64,000 nt of DNA. It comes from Marinobacterium iners (lineage in GTDB: Bacteria; Pseudomonadota; Gammaproteobacteria; Pseudomonadales; Balneatricaceae). The stretch covers positions 3,720,001-3,784,000 of the forward strand of contig NZ_CP022297.1 in assembly GCF_017310015.1 (NCBI RefSeq). Reading direction: 5' to 3'. The notes beneath the pieces were generated by a model. That model did no database searches, had not been told where the DNA came from, and saw nothing but the letters and a program-made list of their open reading frames with translations. A program made the translations under genes and the position numbers. This document shows positions 1 to 10,500 of this stretch, piece after piece. Position 1 is the first letter of the stretch. Each line of letters opens with the position of its first letter.

Positions 1-489
1 CCCCATCAGTGAACCGTAAATCACCATCAGGTTGGAGGGTGGGATGGTCGGCCCGATAATCGAACCGGCCGCCGTCACCGCACAGGCGAACGGGCGGCTG
101 TAGCCTTTCTTCACCATGGCAGGGACCAAGGTATTACCGAACGCCGCTGCATCTGAAACCGCTGCACCGGTCATACCGGCAAACAGGACCGAAGCCAGCA
201 TATTGGACTGCGCCAGCCCACCCCTGAGGTATCCCACCAGCGCATCGGCAAAACCGATCAGGCGATGTGTGATGCCGGAGCGGTTCATGATCTCGCCGGC
301 CAGAATAAAAAATGGCATCGCCATGAAGGTAAAGAGGTCGAGTCCTTCGAAAAAACGCTTGGGACCCATCTCGAGGAAGTTGCTGCCCCCCAGCTGAAAC
401 AGTCCCAGCGCACCAGCTATGCCCAGAACGTATCCGACCGGCATACCCAGCAGCATCAGAACAAAAAAGCAGATTGCCACGGTGATCAT
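1..489 (-). CDS. TRAP transporter large permease (DctM-like), 5' part
   Basis: Large membrane subunit of a tripartite ATP-independent periplasmic transporter, which couples solute uptake to an ion gradient together with a small permease and a periplasmic binding protein. Translation from the ATG at 489 begins MITVAICFFVLMLLGMPVG and stays open to the window edge (163 codons). It contains the family-typical stretches MAMPFFILAGEIM and AGSIIGPTIPPSNLMVIYGS. The start overlaps the dctQ-like stop by one base (TAATG), so the two are translationally coupled. Family DctM proteins are about 430 aa, so roughly the first third is present. The substrate cannot be told from this part. Confidence 0.9.
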   Translation of the reverse strand, partial: MITVAICFFVLMLLGMPVGYVLGIAGALGLFQLGGSNFLEMGPKRFFEGLDLFTFMAMPFFILAGEIMNRSGITHRLIGFADALVGYLRGGLAQSNMLASVLFAGMTGAAVSDAAAFGNTLVPAMVKKGYSRPFACAVTAAGSIIGPTIPPSNLMVIYGSLMG

Positions 490-1052
490 TATGCGACCCC
501 TTCACGGTTATCAATGGCTTCGTGGTCTTCCAGCACCAGATCTACCGCATGCAGTCGCACTGCCGAGGCCAGAATCTGGATCACCGTCAACAAGGCCGAT
601 ACAGGCACTGCCGCAAACGGCAACATCATGGTGAGTCCGAAAATAGTGGCGTACTGGTGCGCGCCGGCTGACGTCATGCCCACCCCATACACCACGAGGT
701 ACGTGAAGAATGCGATTGCCATCCCGTCGAGAGCCCAGCGTAGCCCGACCTGCATGCGTTGCGGAAAGCGGTTGAACAGCATATCGAAGCCGATGTGCTC
801 GCGGTAACGGGCACAACAGGACATGGCCAGCAGTGCAGACCAGATCATCAGGTAACGGGCTGCCTCTTCGGTCCATGTAACGTTTGTTTCAAGAAAGTAT
901 CGGTTCACAATGCCGAACCAAACGATCAAGACCATCCCGCCGATCAATAACGCGCACAGGCGCTCAACCAGCCAGTTCAACCGATAGCTGAGGCTGATAA
1001 ACCGACTCTGGGTCGTTTTGAATCGTGTTTTTGACAGGGTTTGCGATGACAT
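489..1052 (-). CDS. TRAP transporter small permease (DctQ-like)
   Basis: A 187-aa protein with four hydrophobic segments, the usual size and topology of DctQ subunits. It carries the family stretch NVTWTEEAARYLMIWSALLA near the second segment. It partners the large permease that starts at its stop codon. It is the first gene of a leftward operon divergent from an RpiR regulator, so expression is probably controlled from the 1053-1209 gap. No periplasmic binding protein gene is present on this side; it should lie beyond the window edge. Confidence 0.88.
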   Translation of the reverse strand: MSSQTLSKTRFKTTQSRFISLSYRLNWLVERLCALLIGGMVLIVWFGIVNRYFLETNVTWTEEAARYLMIWSALLAMSCCARYREHIGFDMLFNRFPQRMQVGLRWALDGMAIAFFTYLVVYGVGMTSAGAHQYATIFGLTMMLPFAAVPVSALLTVIQILASAVRLHAVDLVLEDHEAIDNREGVA

Positions 1053-1097
1053 GGCATTCGCTCACTTTGAAATTTTTGTACCAATTTGAATTGATAT

Positions 1098-1145
1098 TGA
1101 AACTATTTTTTCACCTCGTCAACACAGATTGAAAAATAAATTTCA
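1098..1145. promoter_or_regulatory. Paired dyads TGAAA-N6-TTTCA, likely RpiR operator
   Basis: Two perfect inverted repeats of the same form, TGAAA-N6-TTTCA, lie at 1098-1113 and 1130-1145. Their centres are 32 bp apart, about three helical turns, in the gap between the TRAP operon and the divergent RpiR gene. The position and symmetry suit binding of the RpiR-family dimer. The assignment is inference; the repeats are read directly. Confidence 0.6.
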
Positions 1146-1209
1146 CTTCCCGTTTGAGATGGGCGAAAATTGAAACTGACGCTCAGGTATTCAAGAGACC
1201 CGCCACACC

Positions 1210-2127
1210 ATGGAACCCAAGCAACTCGATACCCGTATTCAGGAATGCTATGACGACCTGCCACCCGCCGAGAGGCGGTTAGGCGATCTACTGCTGAACT
1301 TCCCGGGTGATATCGCCAACTACTCAGCAACGGAACTGGCAGACCTCGCAAAAACTTCCAAGGCAGCCGCCACCCGTTTCTTTCGTCGTCTTGGCTATAA
1401 GGATTTCAATGAGGCCCGTGTGCAGGCACGCGAAGCTCAACGCTGGGGTTCACCCCTGTATCAAAGCAATAACAATGCCAAGGATGCTCACCACAACCGA
1501 AGCCAAACCATCAGTGCGCACCTGGAACGTGAAGCAGTGAACCTGCAGCGCACACTGGAAGCCCTCAGCCCGGATACACTGCGCGCCGTTGCGGCCGAAT
1601 TGTCACAACAACGCCGTATTGCAATCGCCGGGCTTCGCAACAGCCGCTTTCTGGCTGAATACTTCCATCGCCAGCTCAGCCTGCTGCGACCAGATGTCAC
1701 CCTTTTGCCGGGTGCCGGACAAACACTGGCCGAAGATTTGATTGATCTGGGCAGTAAAGATCTTCTGGTGGTCCTCGCCATGCGGAGGCGCATGAGCCAA
1801 ATCCGTGACCTGATGCAGCTGGCACGGAACAATCAGATCCCCTGCGTGCTGATCGCAGACCCGTCCGCCACAGAGCTGCACGAGCTCGCCACTTGGATGT
1901 TGCAATGTCAGGTACAAAGCACCTCCGTGTTCGATTCATACACAAGTGTCAGCAGTGTACTTACCCTGCTGATCAACCTGACCATGCGCGAGGACTTGGC
2001 GCGCAGCCAGCAGCGCCTGCGACAGATCGAGTCCGTACACGAAGAGCTGGGTGAACTCAAAGTCGCAGGCGTGCACCCGCCCCACCCCGGACGGCTGTTC
2101 AGCGCGTTCGACCTGAGCGAATCCTGA
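1210..2127 (+). CDS. MurR/RpiR family transcriptional regulator
   Basis: A 305-aa two-domain regulator. The N-terminal helix-turn-helix (about residues 1-80) includes NYSATELADLAKTSKAAATR and FFRRLGYKDFNEAR, typical of the RpiR HTH. A C-terminal SIS sugar-phosphate-binding fold follows (about 125-260; IAIAGLRNSRFLAEYFHRQL). It is divergent from the TRAP transporter genes and most likely controls them in response to a phosphorylated sugar or sugar acid. The ligand is unknown. The ATG at 1210 gives a full-length N-terminus. Confidence 0.88.
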   Translation: MEPKQLDTRIQECYDDLPPAERRLGDLLLNFPGDIANYSATELADLAKTSKAAATRFFRRLGYKDFNEARVQAREAQRWGSPLYQSNNNAKDAHHNRSQTISAHLEREAVNLQRTLEALSPDTLRAVAAELSQQRRIAIAGLRNSRFLAEYFHRQLSLLRPDVTLLPGAGQTLAEDLIDLGSKDLLVVLAMRRRMSQIRDLMQLARNNQIPCVLIADPSATELHELATWMLQCQVQSTSVFDSYTSVSSVLTLLINLTMREDLARSQQRLRQIESVHEELGELKVAGVHPPHPGRLFSAFDLSES

Positions 2128-2256
2128 CCCTCTTGACTATGCTTGGCTCAACCCGGACAGGTACGGAGCAGAACTTCCAGGCTGAATCAGTGGCCACCTT
2201 GCTCCGGCTATCGCTACACTCAGGCCACACCCTTTGAAACAGTCCAAGGAGCCCCC

Positions 2257-3188
<932 letters not shown>

Positions 3189-3192
<4 letters not shown>

Positions 3193-3950
3193 ATTTCAAC
3201 GGCATACGCGCCATCTACAAGTTTGAGATGAACCGCACCCGACGCACGCTGATGCAGAGCGTCATCTCCCCGGTGCTGTCCACCTCACTGTATTTCATCG
3301 TCTTTGGCACGGCCATCGGCTCGCGCATGGGCGAGATCGACGGCGTCAGCTACGGCGCTTTCATCATTCCCGGCCTGCTGATGCTGTCTCTGCTCAGTGA
3401 AAGCATATCCAACGCCTCCTTCGGCATCTTCTTCCCCAAGTTCTCCGGCACCATTTACGAGGTACTGTCGGCACCGGTATCACCGCTTGAAATCATCACC
3501 GGCTATGTCGGTGCCGCGGCGACCAAATCGCTGATCATCGGCACCCTGATTCTGCTCACGGCGCGATTGTTCGTCGACTACAGCATCGCCCATCCTTTCT
3601 GGATGCTCGCCTTCCTGCTGCTGACCGCCCTGACTTTCAGCCTGTTCGGCTTCATCATCGGCATCTGGGCCAACGACTTTCAGCAGCTGCAGGTGATCCC
3701 ACTGATGGTGATCACACCGCTGACGTTCCTCGGTGGCGCCTTTTACTCAATCAACATGCTGCCCGAACCCTGGCAAACCCTGACCCTGTTCAATCCTGTG
3801 GTCTACCTGATCAACGGTTTCCGCTGGGCGTTTTACGGCGTCGCCGACGTGCATATGGGCATGAGCCTGGGTATGACGCTGATGTTCCTGCTGACCTGCC
3901 TGACAGCGGTCTGGTGGATCTTCCGCACCGGTTATCGCATCAAGCCGTGA
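3189..3950 (+). CDS. ABC-2 type exporter permease (YadH-like)
   Basis: A 253-aa integral membrane protein with about six hydrophobic segments. It has the ABC-2 membrane family layout, including the conserved YEVLSAPVSPLEIITGYVGA region and the C-terminal NPVVYLINGFRWAFYG motif. It starts inside the stop of the ATPase gene, so the two form one transporter. The pair resembles YadGH and NodIJ-type exporters. The cargo cannot be inferred. Confidence 0.88.
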
Positions 3951-3962
3951 CAGGCTGAATTA

Positions 3963-3984
3963 ATTGCGCGGTGGATTGCGCGGT
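3963..3984. repeat. Tandem direct repeat of ATTGCGCGGT
   Basis: Two exact 10-base copies at 3963-3972 and 3975-3984, 12 bp apart, in the gap between the ABC permease and the aldo/keto reductase. This could be a regulator site or chance; no matching site was seen elsewhere. Confidence 0.3.
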
Positions 3985-4075
3985 TTCAGTACACGGATAG
4001 GCCACCAACCACCGGCGTAGTAATATCGGCCTCAAAACACCCTTGAATGACACTAACAACATTGGAGCGTTGCAG

Positions 4076-4909
4076 ATGAGCAAAACCCTGGCCCCGACCC
4101 TGACACTGGCCAACGGTGTCGAGATGCCCCAGCTGGGCCTCGGCACCTGGCCGATGAACGATTCCGAAGCCGCCGAAACGGTTACCACCGCATTGGAGCT
4201 GGGCTACCGCCTGATCGACACTGCCGAGAACTACCAGAACGAGCGTGGTGTTGGTCGGGGCATTCGCAACGCCTCTGTGCCCCGTGATCAGGTATTCGTG
4301 ACTACCAAATTCAATCGTGAGTGGCACAGTTTTGACGGCGCCAAAGCCGCCTGCGAAGCGAGTCTGAAACGGCTGGAGCTGGACTATATCGACCTGCTGC
4401 TGATCCATTGGCCCAACCCGGATCAGGGTCGTTTCGTGGAAGCCTATCTGGGGCTGCTTAATCTATTGGATCGCGGACTGGTGCGTGCCATCGGCACCTC
4501 CAACTTCAAGCCTGCCCATCTGCAGCGACTGCTGGATCTGGGCCTGACCCCACACCTGAACCAGATCCAGCTTGACCCCTATCATCGTCGTGATGACCTG
4601 ATTGCGCTGCACCAGCGCCACGGCATCGTCACTGAGTCCTGGCGCCCACTGGGCTGTGGCAATGCCATGTTGGCAGACCCCGTCATTCTTGCCATCGCGG
4701 AGCAACACCAGCGGGCACCCGCCCAGATCGTGCTGCGCTGGGCAGTGCAGCAGGGCTTTGCTACCGCAACCAAGTCATCCAATCCACAGCGCATGGCCGA
4801 CAACCTGAACATTTTTGACTTCAGCCTGACGACTGAAGAGATGTCCAGCTTGAACAGCCTCGGTCGCGATGATCCGGATATGCTGGATGCGGATCAGTTC
4901 GGTCACTAA
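4076..4909 (+). CDS. Aldo/keto reductase (2,5-diketo-D-gluconate reductase-like)
   Basis: A 277-aa NADPH-dependent carbonyl reductase of the AKR superfamily. It shows the AKR motifs GVEMPQLGLGTWPM, the catalytic Asp and Tyr in YRLIDTAENYQNE, Lys in FVTTKFN and His in LLIHWPNP, plus the cofactor-binding KSSNPQRMADN near the C-terminus. It is closest in layout to DkgB/YafB. The frame opens at 4043, but the ATG at 4076 has GGAG eight bases upstream and fits family length. Likely a detoxifying aldehyde/ketone reductase; the substrate is not determinable. Confidence 0.87.
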   Translation: MSKTLAPTLTLANGVEMPQLGLGTWPMNDSEAAETVTTALELGYRLIDTAENYQNERGVGRGIRNASVPRDQVFVTTKFNREWHSFDGAKAACEASLKRLELDYIDLLLIHWPNPDQGRFVEAYLGLLNLLDRGLVRAIGTSNFKPAHLQRLLDLGLTPHLNQIQLDPYHRRDDLIALHQRHGIVTESWRPLGCGNAMLADPVILAIAEQHQRAPAQIVLRWAVQQGFATATKSSNPQRMADNLNIFDFSLTTEEMSSLNSLGRDDPDMLDADQFGH

Positions 4910-4921
4910 CCCCCGCTCACA

Positions 4922-4943
4922 CCGCCTCCGATCCAGGAGGCGG
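4922..4943. terminator. GC-rich hairpin after the aldo/keto reductase
   Basis: Perfect 8-bp stem CCGCCTCC/GGAGGCGG with a 6-base loop, 12 bases after the aldo/keto reductase stop. It has no T-run, so it may stabilise the 3' end or act as a weak terminator. Confidence 0.5.
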
Positions 4944-5151
4944 CACCTCTCCTCACGACCTTAGTATCAGCCTTTCGCTTTTGGCCTGTTAATTGCTGTA
5001 TGCACAAGAGGCAACGGCTAACAGATCGACAGCTGCACTTTTACAGGGCATCGCTGACGCTCCATGCCGATAGAGCACCAAAGGTGCACATACCGAGCGC
5101 GCACCGGCACCATCAGAGTGCACCGCTACCGCATGATAGGCAGGTCAGGCT
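4944..5151. other. Upstream region of the ATP-grasp operon
   Basis: Non-coding stretch that should hold the promoter of the five-gene operon starting at 5152. A short hairpin GCACC-AAA-GGTGC lies near 5075. No convincing -35/-10 pair or known operator could be recognised. Confidence 0.4.
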
Positions 5152-6606
5152 ATGACGATGGATTGGAAATCGTATGACCCGAATGGGTTTTTTGATGAAC
5201 TGGTATGCCGCGACGGCAGTATTCGCCCCCCTGCACGGCAACTGATCCACTACCTTGAATCCCTTCCTCCTGAAGAGATCGAATCGCGCCGCCAGATGGC
5301 GGAGGCGACCATTCAGGAGATGGGGGTCAGCTTCACGGTCTATACCGAGGAAGGCAACATCGACCGTGCCTGGCCATTCGACATCGTGCCCCGCACCATT
5401 TCGGCCAAACAGTGGCGTACCACCGCCGCCGGGCTGGAACAACGCCTCAAGGCACTGAACCTCTTCATCAATGATCTCTACCATGAACAGCAGGTCCTGA
5501 AGGACGGCATCATCCCAGCCGAGATCATCACCGAATCGCGCAACTTCCGCCCCGAGTGCATCGGTATCACACCACCACTTGGTGTGTGGGCGCATATCTG
5601 CGGTACCGATCTGGTGCGTGACGGTGACGGCGAGTTCTACGTGCTGGAAGACAACCTGCGCGTGCCATCTGGCGTGTCTTACATGCTGGAGAATCGCGCC
5701 ATCACCAAACGCGTCCTGCCCGAATTGTTCGAGAAGGACGATATCCTGCCCATCGACGGTTACTGTGCCAGCCTGTTCGACATGTTGGCGTCCCTGTCGC
5801 CCCGGGATGTCCGCAAGCCCGTCATCGTGGTGTTGACCCCCGGCATCTTCAACTCGGCCTACTTCGAGCACGCATTCCTTGCCCAGCAAATGGGAATCGA
5901 GCTGGTAGAAGGGTCAGACCTGATGGTCGGTGACGATAATTGTGTCTATATGAAAACGATCAGCGGCCCTGAGCGGGTAGATGTCATCTATCGCCGTATC
6001 GATGATCTGTTTCTGGACCCGTCCGTGTTCAACAAGGACTCCGTACTGGGCGTTCCCGGTTTGATGCGCGCCTGGCAGAAAGGCAAGGTCGCCCTGGCCA
6101 ATGCGCCCGGTGCCGGCGTGGCCGATGACAAGGTTGTGTACGCCTACGTGCCCGAGATCATCCGCTATTACCTCAACGAAGAACCCATCATCAAGAATGT
6201 TGAAACCTTCCTGTGTGACGACCCCGAGCATCGTGCCTACGTGCTGGAGAATCTGGACAAGCTGGTAGTCAAGCCCGCCAATGAGTCCGGTGGCTACGGC
6301 ATGCTGGTGGGGCCTCACTCCACCAAGAAGGAACAGGCCCAGTTCGCCAAACTGATTCAGGACAACCCACGCAACTACATCGCACAGCCCACGCTGGCAC
6401 TTTCAACCGCCCCCACGCTGGTCGATAACGGCAGTCTGGAACCGCGTCATCTGGATCTGCGCCCTTTCATCCTGCAGGGACGCGACACCTACGTCACCAC
6501 CGGAGGACTGACCCGCGTCGCCATGAAGAAGGGCTCACTGGTGGTGAACTCCTCTCAGGGCGGGGGAAGCAAGGATACCTGGATTGTCGATGGGGGGGAG
6601 GAATAA
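5152..6606 (+). CDS. Circularly permuted ATP-grasp protein (COG2308 type), module 1
   Basis: A 484-aa protein of the circularly permuted ATP-grasp family (DUF404/DUF407). It contains the hallmark stretches GEFYVLEDNLRVPSGVSYML, VVLTPGIFNSAYFEHAFLA, LVVKPANESGGYGMLVGP and NSSQGGGSKDTWIVDGG. ATP-grasp enzymes usually ligate a carboxylate to an amine or thiol using ATP, so a peptide- or amide-forming role is expected, but no substrate is known. It is the first gene of a rightward operon and lies 3 bases ahead of the alpha-E gene. The neighbouring 849-aa protein at 10996 repeats this domain in fused form. Confidence 0.88.
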   Translation: MTMDWKSYDPNGFFDELVCRDGSIRPPARQLIHYLESLPPEEIESRRQMAEATIQEMGVSFTVYTEEGNIDRAWPFDIVPRTISAKQWRTTAAGLEQRLKALNLFINDLYHEQQVLKDGIIPAEIITESRNFRPECIGITPPLGVWAHICGTDLVRDGDGEFYVLEDNLRVPSGVSYMLENRAITKRVLPELFEKDDILPIDGYCASLFDMLASLSPRDVRKPVIVVLTPGIFNSAYFEHAFLAQQMGIELVEGSDLMVGDDNCVYMKTISGPERVDVIYRRIDDLFLDPSVFNKDSVLGVPGLMRAWQKGKVALANAPGAGVADDKVVYAYVPEIIRYYLNEEPIIKNVETFLCDDPEHRAYVLENLDKLVVKPANESGGYGMLVGPHSTKKEQAQFAKLIQDNPRNYIAQPTLALSTAPTLVDNGSLEPRHLDLRPFILQGRDTYVTTGGLTRVAMKKGSLVVNSSQGGGSKDTWIVDGGEE

Positions 6607-6609
6607 GCC

Positions 6610-7536
6610 ATGCTGTCAAAAGTTGCCGAACGTCTTTACTGGGCCGCCCGCTATCTGGAGCGTGTTGAAAACACGGCCCGCCTGGTCAGTGTCTATGACA
6701 AGCTGCTGTTCGACCTGCCACGAGAGGTCGATATCAGCTGGTATTCCTTGGTCGAGCTCAACAGTGCCAGTGATCTCTTCAGTGAGCGCTACCGCATTCG
6801 TGACGAGCACAACGTGGTCAAGTTCATTCTGGCCGACGATACCAACCCCAGCTCAATGCTGTCGGCGCTGCGCATGTTGCGTGAGAACATCCGCACCAGC
6901 CGCGATGTACTGCCGGTGGAAAGCTGGGAACAGATCAACGAGCTCTACCTGTATGCCCAGAACAACATCCGTCTGGGCATCAATCGCAGCAAACGCTACG
7001 AATTTCTCGACCAAGTCGTCAGTCGCTGTCAGATGCTGTTCGGCATGCTGTCCGGCACCATGAGCCACGACGCACCCTGGCAGTTCGTCAAGCTGGGGCG
7101 TGATCTGGAGCGATCCGATATGACCACGCGCATTCTGGATGCCGGTGCCGCGGCCCTGATCGCGGCCAACGGCGATGCCAGCGTCAACCTGCGTCAGGTG
7201 GTCTGGGGTAACGTACTGCGCTCCGCCAGCGCCTATATGAGCTACCGCCGCAGCGTTCGCATGTCGGTCACCGGCCCGGACGTGGCCTGCTACCTGCTGG
7301 AAGATGCGCACTTTCCGCGTAGTGTCGAGGCCTGTCTGACCCAACTGGAGATTTCCGCCGGCAAACTGCCGCAGGGACATCACGTGGTGGAATTGATTCG
7401 TGAGATCAATCCCAGCGTCTATCCGATCACAACCGAGGCGGACCTGGGCCCGGCGTTTCGCAGCTTTCTTAACGATCTGCAGATACAGCTCTGCCAGCTC
7501 AGCAACCGGATTTCCCAGACCTGGTTTCCCGCCTGA
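6610..7536 (+). CDS. Alpha-E domain protein (DUF403/COG2307), module 1
   Basis: A 308-aa, predominantly helical protein of the alpha-E family, which accompanies permuted ATP-grasp proteins in many bacteria. The diagnostic N-terminus VAERLYWAARYLERVENTAR and later stretch QFVKLGRDLERSDMTTRILD are present. The molecular role is unknown; it is thought to partner or regulate the ATP-grasp enzyme. It sits between the ATP-grasp gene and the transglutaminase gene with gaps of 3 and 21 bases. Confidence 0.88.
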   Translation: MLSKVAERLYWAARYLERVENTARLVSVYDKLLFDLPREVDISWYSLVELNSASDLFSERYRIRDEHNVVKFILADDTNPSSMLSALRMLRENIRTSRDVLPVESWEQINELYLYAQNNIRLGINRSKRYEFLDQVVSRCQMLFGMLSGTMSHDAPWQFVKLGRDLERSDMTTRILDAGAAALIAANGDASVNLRQVVWGNVLRSASAYMSYRRSVRMSVTGPDVACYLLEDAHFPRSVEACLTQLEISAGKLPQGHHVVELIREINPSVYPITTEADLGPAFRSFLNDLQIQLCQLSNRISQTWFPA

Positions 7537-7557
7537 GTCTGCACAGAGGCCCTTATC

Positions 7558-10500
7558 GTGACCATACGCATAGCGATCAACCACGTTACCGAATACCGCT
7601 TTGATCGTCCGGTGAGCCTGTCACCGCATCAACTGAGGCTGCGCCCGGCGCCACACAGCCGTACCCATATTCACGGCTATACGCTGCGCATCGAGCCGGA
7701 AACGCACTTCATCAACTGGCAACAGGACCCGTTCGGAAACCATATCGCTCGTCTGGTCTTCCCGGAGAAAACGACGTCACTGAAGGTTGAGGTCGAGGTG
7801 ATTGCGGACATGACCGTGATCAACCCATTCGATTTCTTTGTTGAAGAGTATGCCGAACACTATCCGTTCAGTTACGACAAGGCACTGGAAAAAGAGCTTC
7901 AGCCCTATCTGGAAGTGACAGAAAACGGACCTCTGTTGAGTAAATGGGTTAAATCAGTATCACGTGAAAAGACGTCCATCATCAATTTCCTGGTCAGCCT
8001 GAACCAGCGGCTGGAGCAGGAGATCGACTACGGCATCCGCCTTGAGCCTGGCGTACAGACACCGGAAGAAACTCTGACGCTCAAGAAGGGCTCCTGCCGC
8101 GATACCAGCTGGCTGATGGTACAGATACTGCGCCAGCTGGGACTGGCCGCCCGCTTTGCCTCGGGTTATCTGGTGCAGCTGAAGCAGGATCAGGAGGCAC
8201 TGGATGGTCCCTCGGGCGCCGCACAGGACTTTACCGACCTGCACGCCTGGTGCGAGGTCTTTATCCCCGGTGCGGGCTGGGTTGGTCTCGATCCAACTTC
8301 AGGGCTGTTCGCGGGTGAAGGGCACATACCACTGGCCTGTACCCCGTCTCCCGAGTCAGCCGCACCGATGACCGGCGCGTCTGACACCTGTGAAGTGGAG
8401 TTCAGCTACAGCAACAGGGTCACCCGCATTCACGAAGATCCCCGTGTCACCAAACCCTACAGCGATGACCAGTGGGCGGCCATTGACGCGTTGGGCCAGA
8501 TGATCGACCGGGAGCTGGAGGCCGGTGATGTTCGCCTGACCATGGGGGGCGAGCCGACCTTCGTATCCATTGACGACATGGATTCGGCACAGTGGAACAT
8601 TGAAGCGCTGGGTGATGACAAGCTCAGCCTGGCCAAGGATCTGCTGCTGCGGCTGCGCCGCCGTTTCGCGCCCAACGGTCTGTTGCACTACGGACAGGGC
8701 AAGTGGTACCCCGGTGAGGAGGTCCCGCGCTGGGCACTGGGCTGTTTCTGGCGCACGGATGGCGAGCCTCTTTGGCACGACACCGAGTTGCTGGCACGCG
8801 TTGACCGGGATTATGGCCACGGGCTGGAAGAGGCACGCCGCTTCATGCACACCCTCTGTCGCAATCTGGGGCTGCCCTCGCGCTATCTGGTCGAGGCGTT
8901 CGAAGACAGCCTCTACTATCTGTGGCAAGAGCAACAACTGCCCGCTAACGTGGACCCGAAAACGTTCGACCTCAAGGACGACATGGAACGTAAGCGTCTG
9001 GCACGCCTGCTAAGTCGTGGTCTGGACACGCCCACTGGTATGGTGCTGCCACTGGGCTGGAACTACAGCACTCAACGCTGGCGCTCAACACCCTGGCCAC
9101 TGCGCAGTGAACAGCTGATCCTGATTCCGGGCGACTCCCCGCTGGGATTCCGGCTGCCGCTGGGCAGTCTGCCAACGACGGCAGAAGACGAACTTTACTT
9201 TGAGTCCGATGCAGATCCCTTTGCCGAAAAGGCTCCGCTGCCCGCCTATCGTCCTTTTGCCGACATGACGTCGGTGGCACAGCCCAACCCGGCTGACAAC
9301 CGCCAGATGATGGATGTCCCGGCCGATCAGGAAAGCGACAGCGAGACACCAAAGGTCTGGACCGATGTTCTGCGCACGGCACTGTGCATTGAAGCCCGTG
9401 AGGGACGCCTGCACCTGTTCCTGCCACCGATCAGTCATCTGGTACATTACGTCGACCTGATCAACCATATCGAACACACCGCGGCCGAACTCAAGCTGCC
9501 GGTGGTCATCGAGGGCTATGAGCCGCCACGTGATCCCCGCCTGCAGAAACTGCTGGTCACGCCTGACCCCGGCGTTATCGAGGTGAATATTCACCCGGCC
9601 AGCAGCTGGCAGGAGCTGGTGGACAACACGACCGCTCTGTACGAAGAGGCACGCCTGGCCCGACTGGGCACCGAAAAGTTCATGCTGGATGGTCGCCACG
9701 GCGGTACCGGTGGCGGCAACCACGTCACACTGGGCGGGGTGACACCCGCCGACAGCCCGTTGCTGCGCCGGCCTGACCTGCTGCGCTCGCTGGTAACCTA
9801 TTGGCAGCATCATCCCAGCCTGTCGTATCTGTTCTCGGGCATGTTCATCGGCCCGACCAGTCAGGCGCCCCGTGTGGATGAAGGCCGTGACGAAGCCCTT
9901 TACGAGCTGGAGATCGCATTCCAGCAGATGCCGGATGGTCTGGTGGAGCAGCCCTGGCTGGTAGACCGGCTGATGCGGAATCTGCTGGTGGACATCACCG
10001 GCAACACGCACCGCTCCGAGTTCTGCATCGACAAGCTGTATGCAGCCGGCTCGGCATCGGGTCGTCAGGGCATTCTGGAGTTCCGCGGTTTTGAAATGCC
10101 GCCGCATCCACAGATGTCGCTGGTCCAGACTCTGCTACTGCGCGCGCTGGTCGCTCGCTTCTGGAAACAGCCCTACCACAAGCCACTGGTACGCTGGGGA
10201 ACTGAACTGCACGATCGTTTCATGCTGCCGCACTATGTGTGGTCAGATCTGAAGGACGTGGTCAGGGACCTGCAGTATCACGGTCTGCCGTTCCAGCTGG
10301 AATGGCTGGCGCCGTTCGAGGAGTTCCGCTTCCCTCACTACGGCCGGGTTCAGATCGATGACATGGAGCTAGAGCTGCGCTGGGCGATCGAGCCCTGGCA
10401 TGTACTGGGCGAGGAAGTGTCCAGCTTTGGCACCGCTCGCTACGTGGACTCGTCAGTGGAACGACTGCAGGTACGCTTGAGCGGCCTGACCGAGGGACGT

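Noticed and set aside
134..514. Minus-strand 126-aa open frame at the window start
   Set aside because: It is out of frame with the clear DctM-type coding frame beginning at 489, and its product has no membrane character.
3963..3984. CRISPR-like or longer repeat array
   Set aside because: Only two short direct copies exist; no array of spaced repeats was found anywhere in the window.
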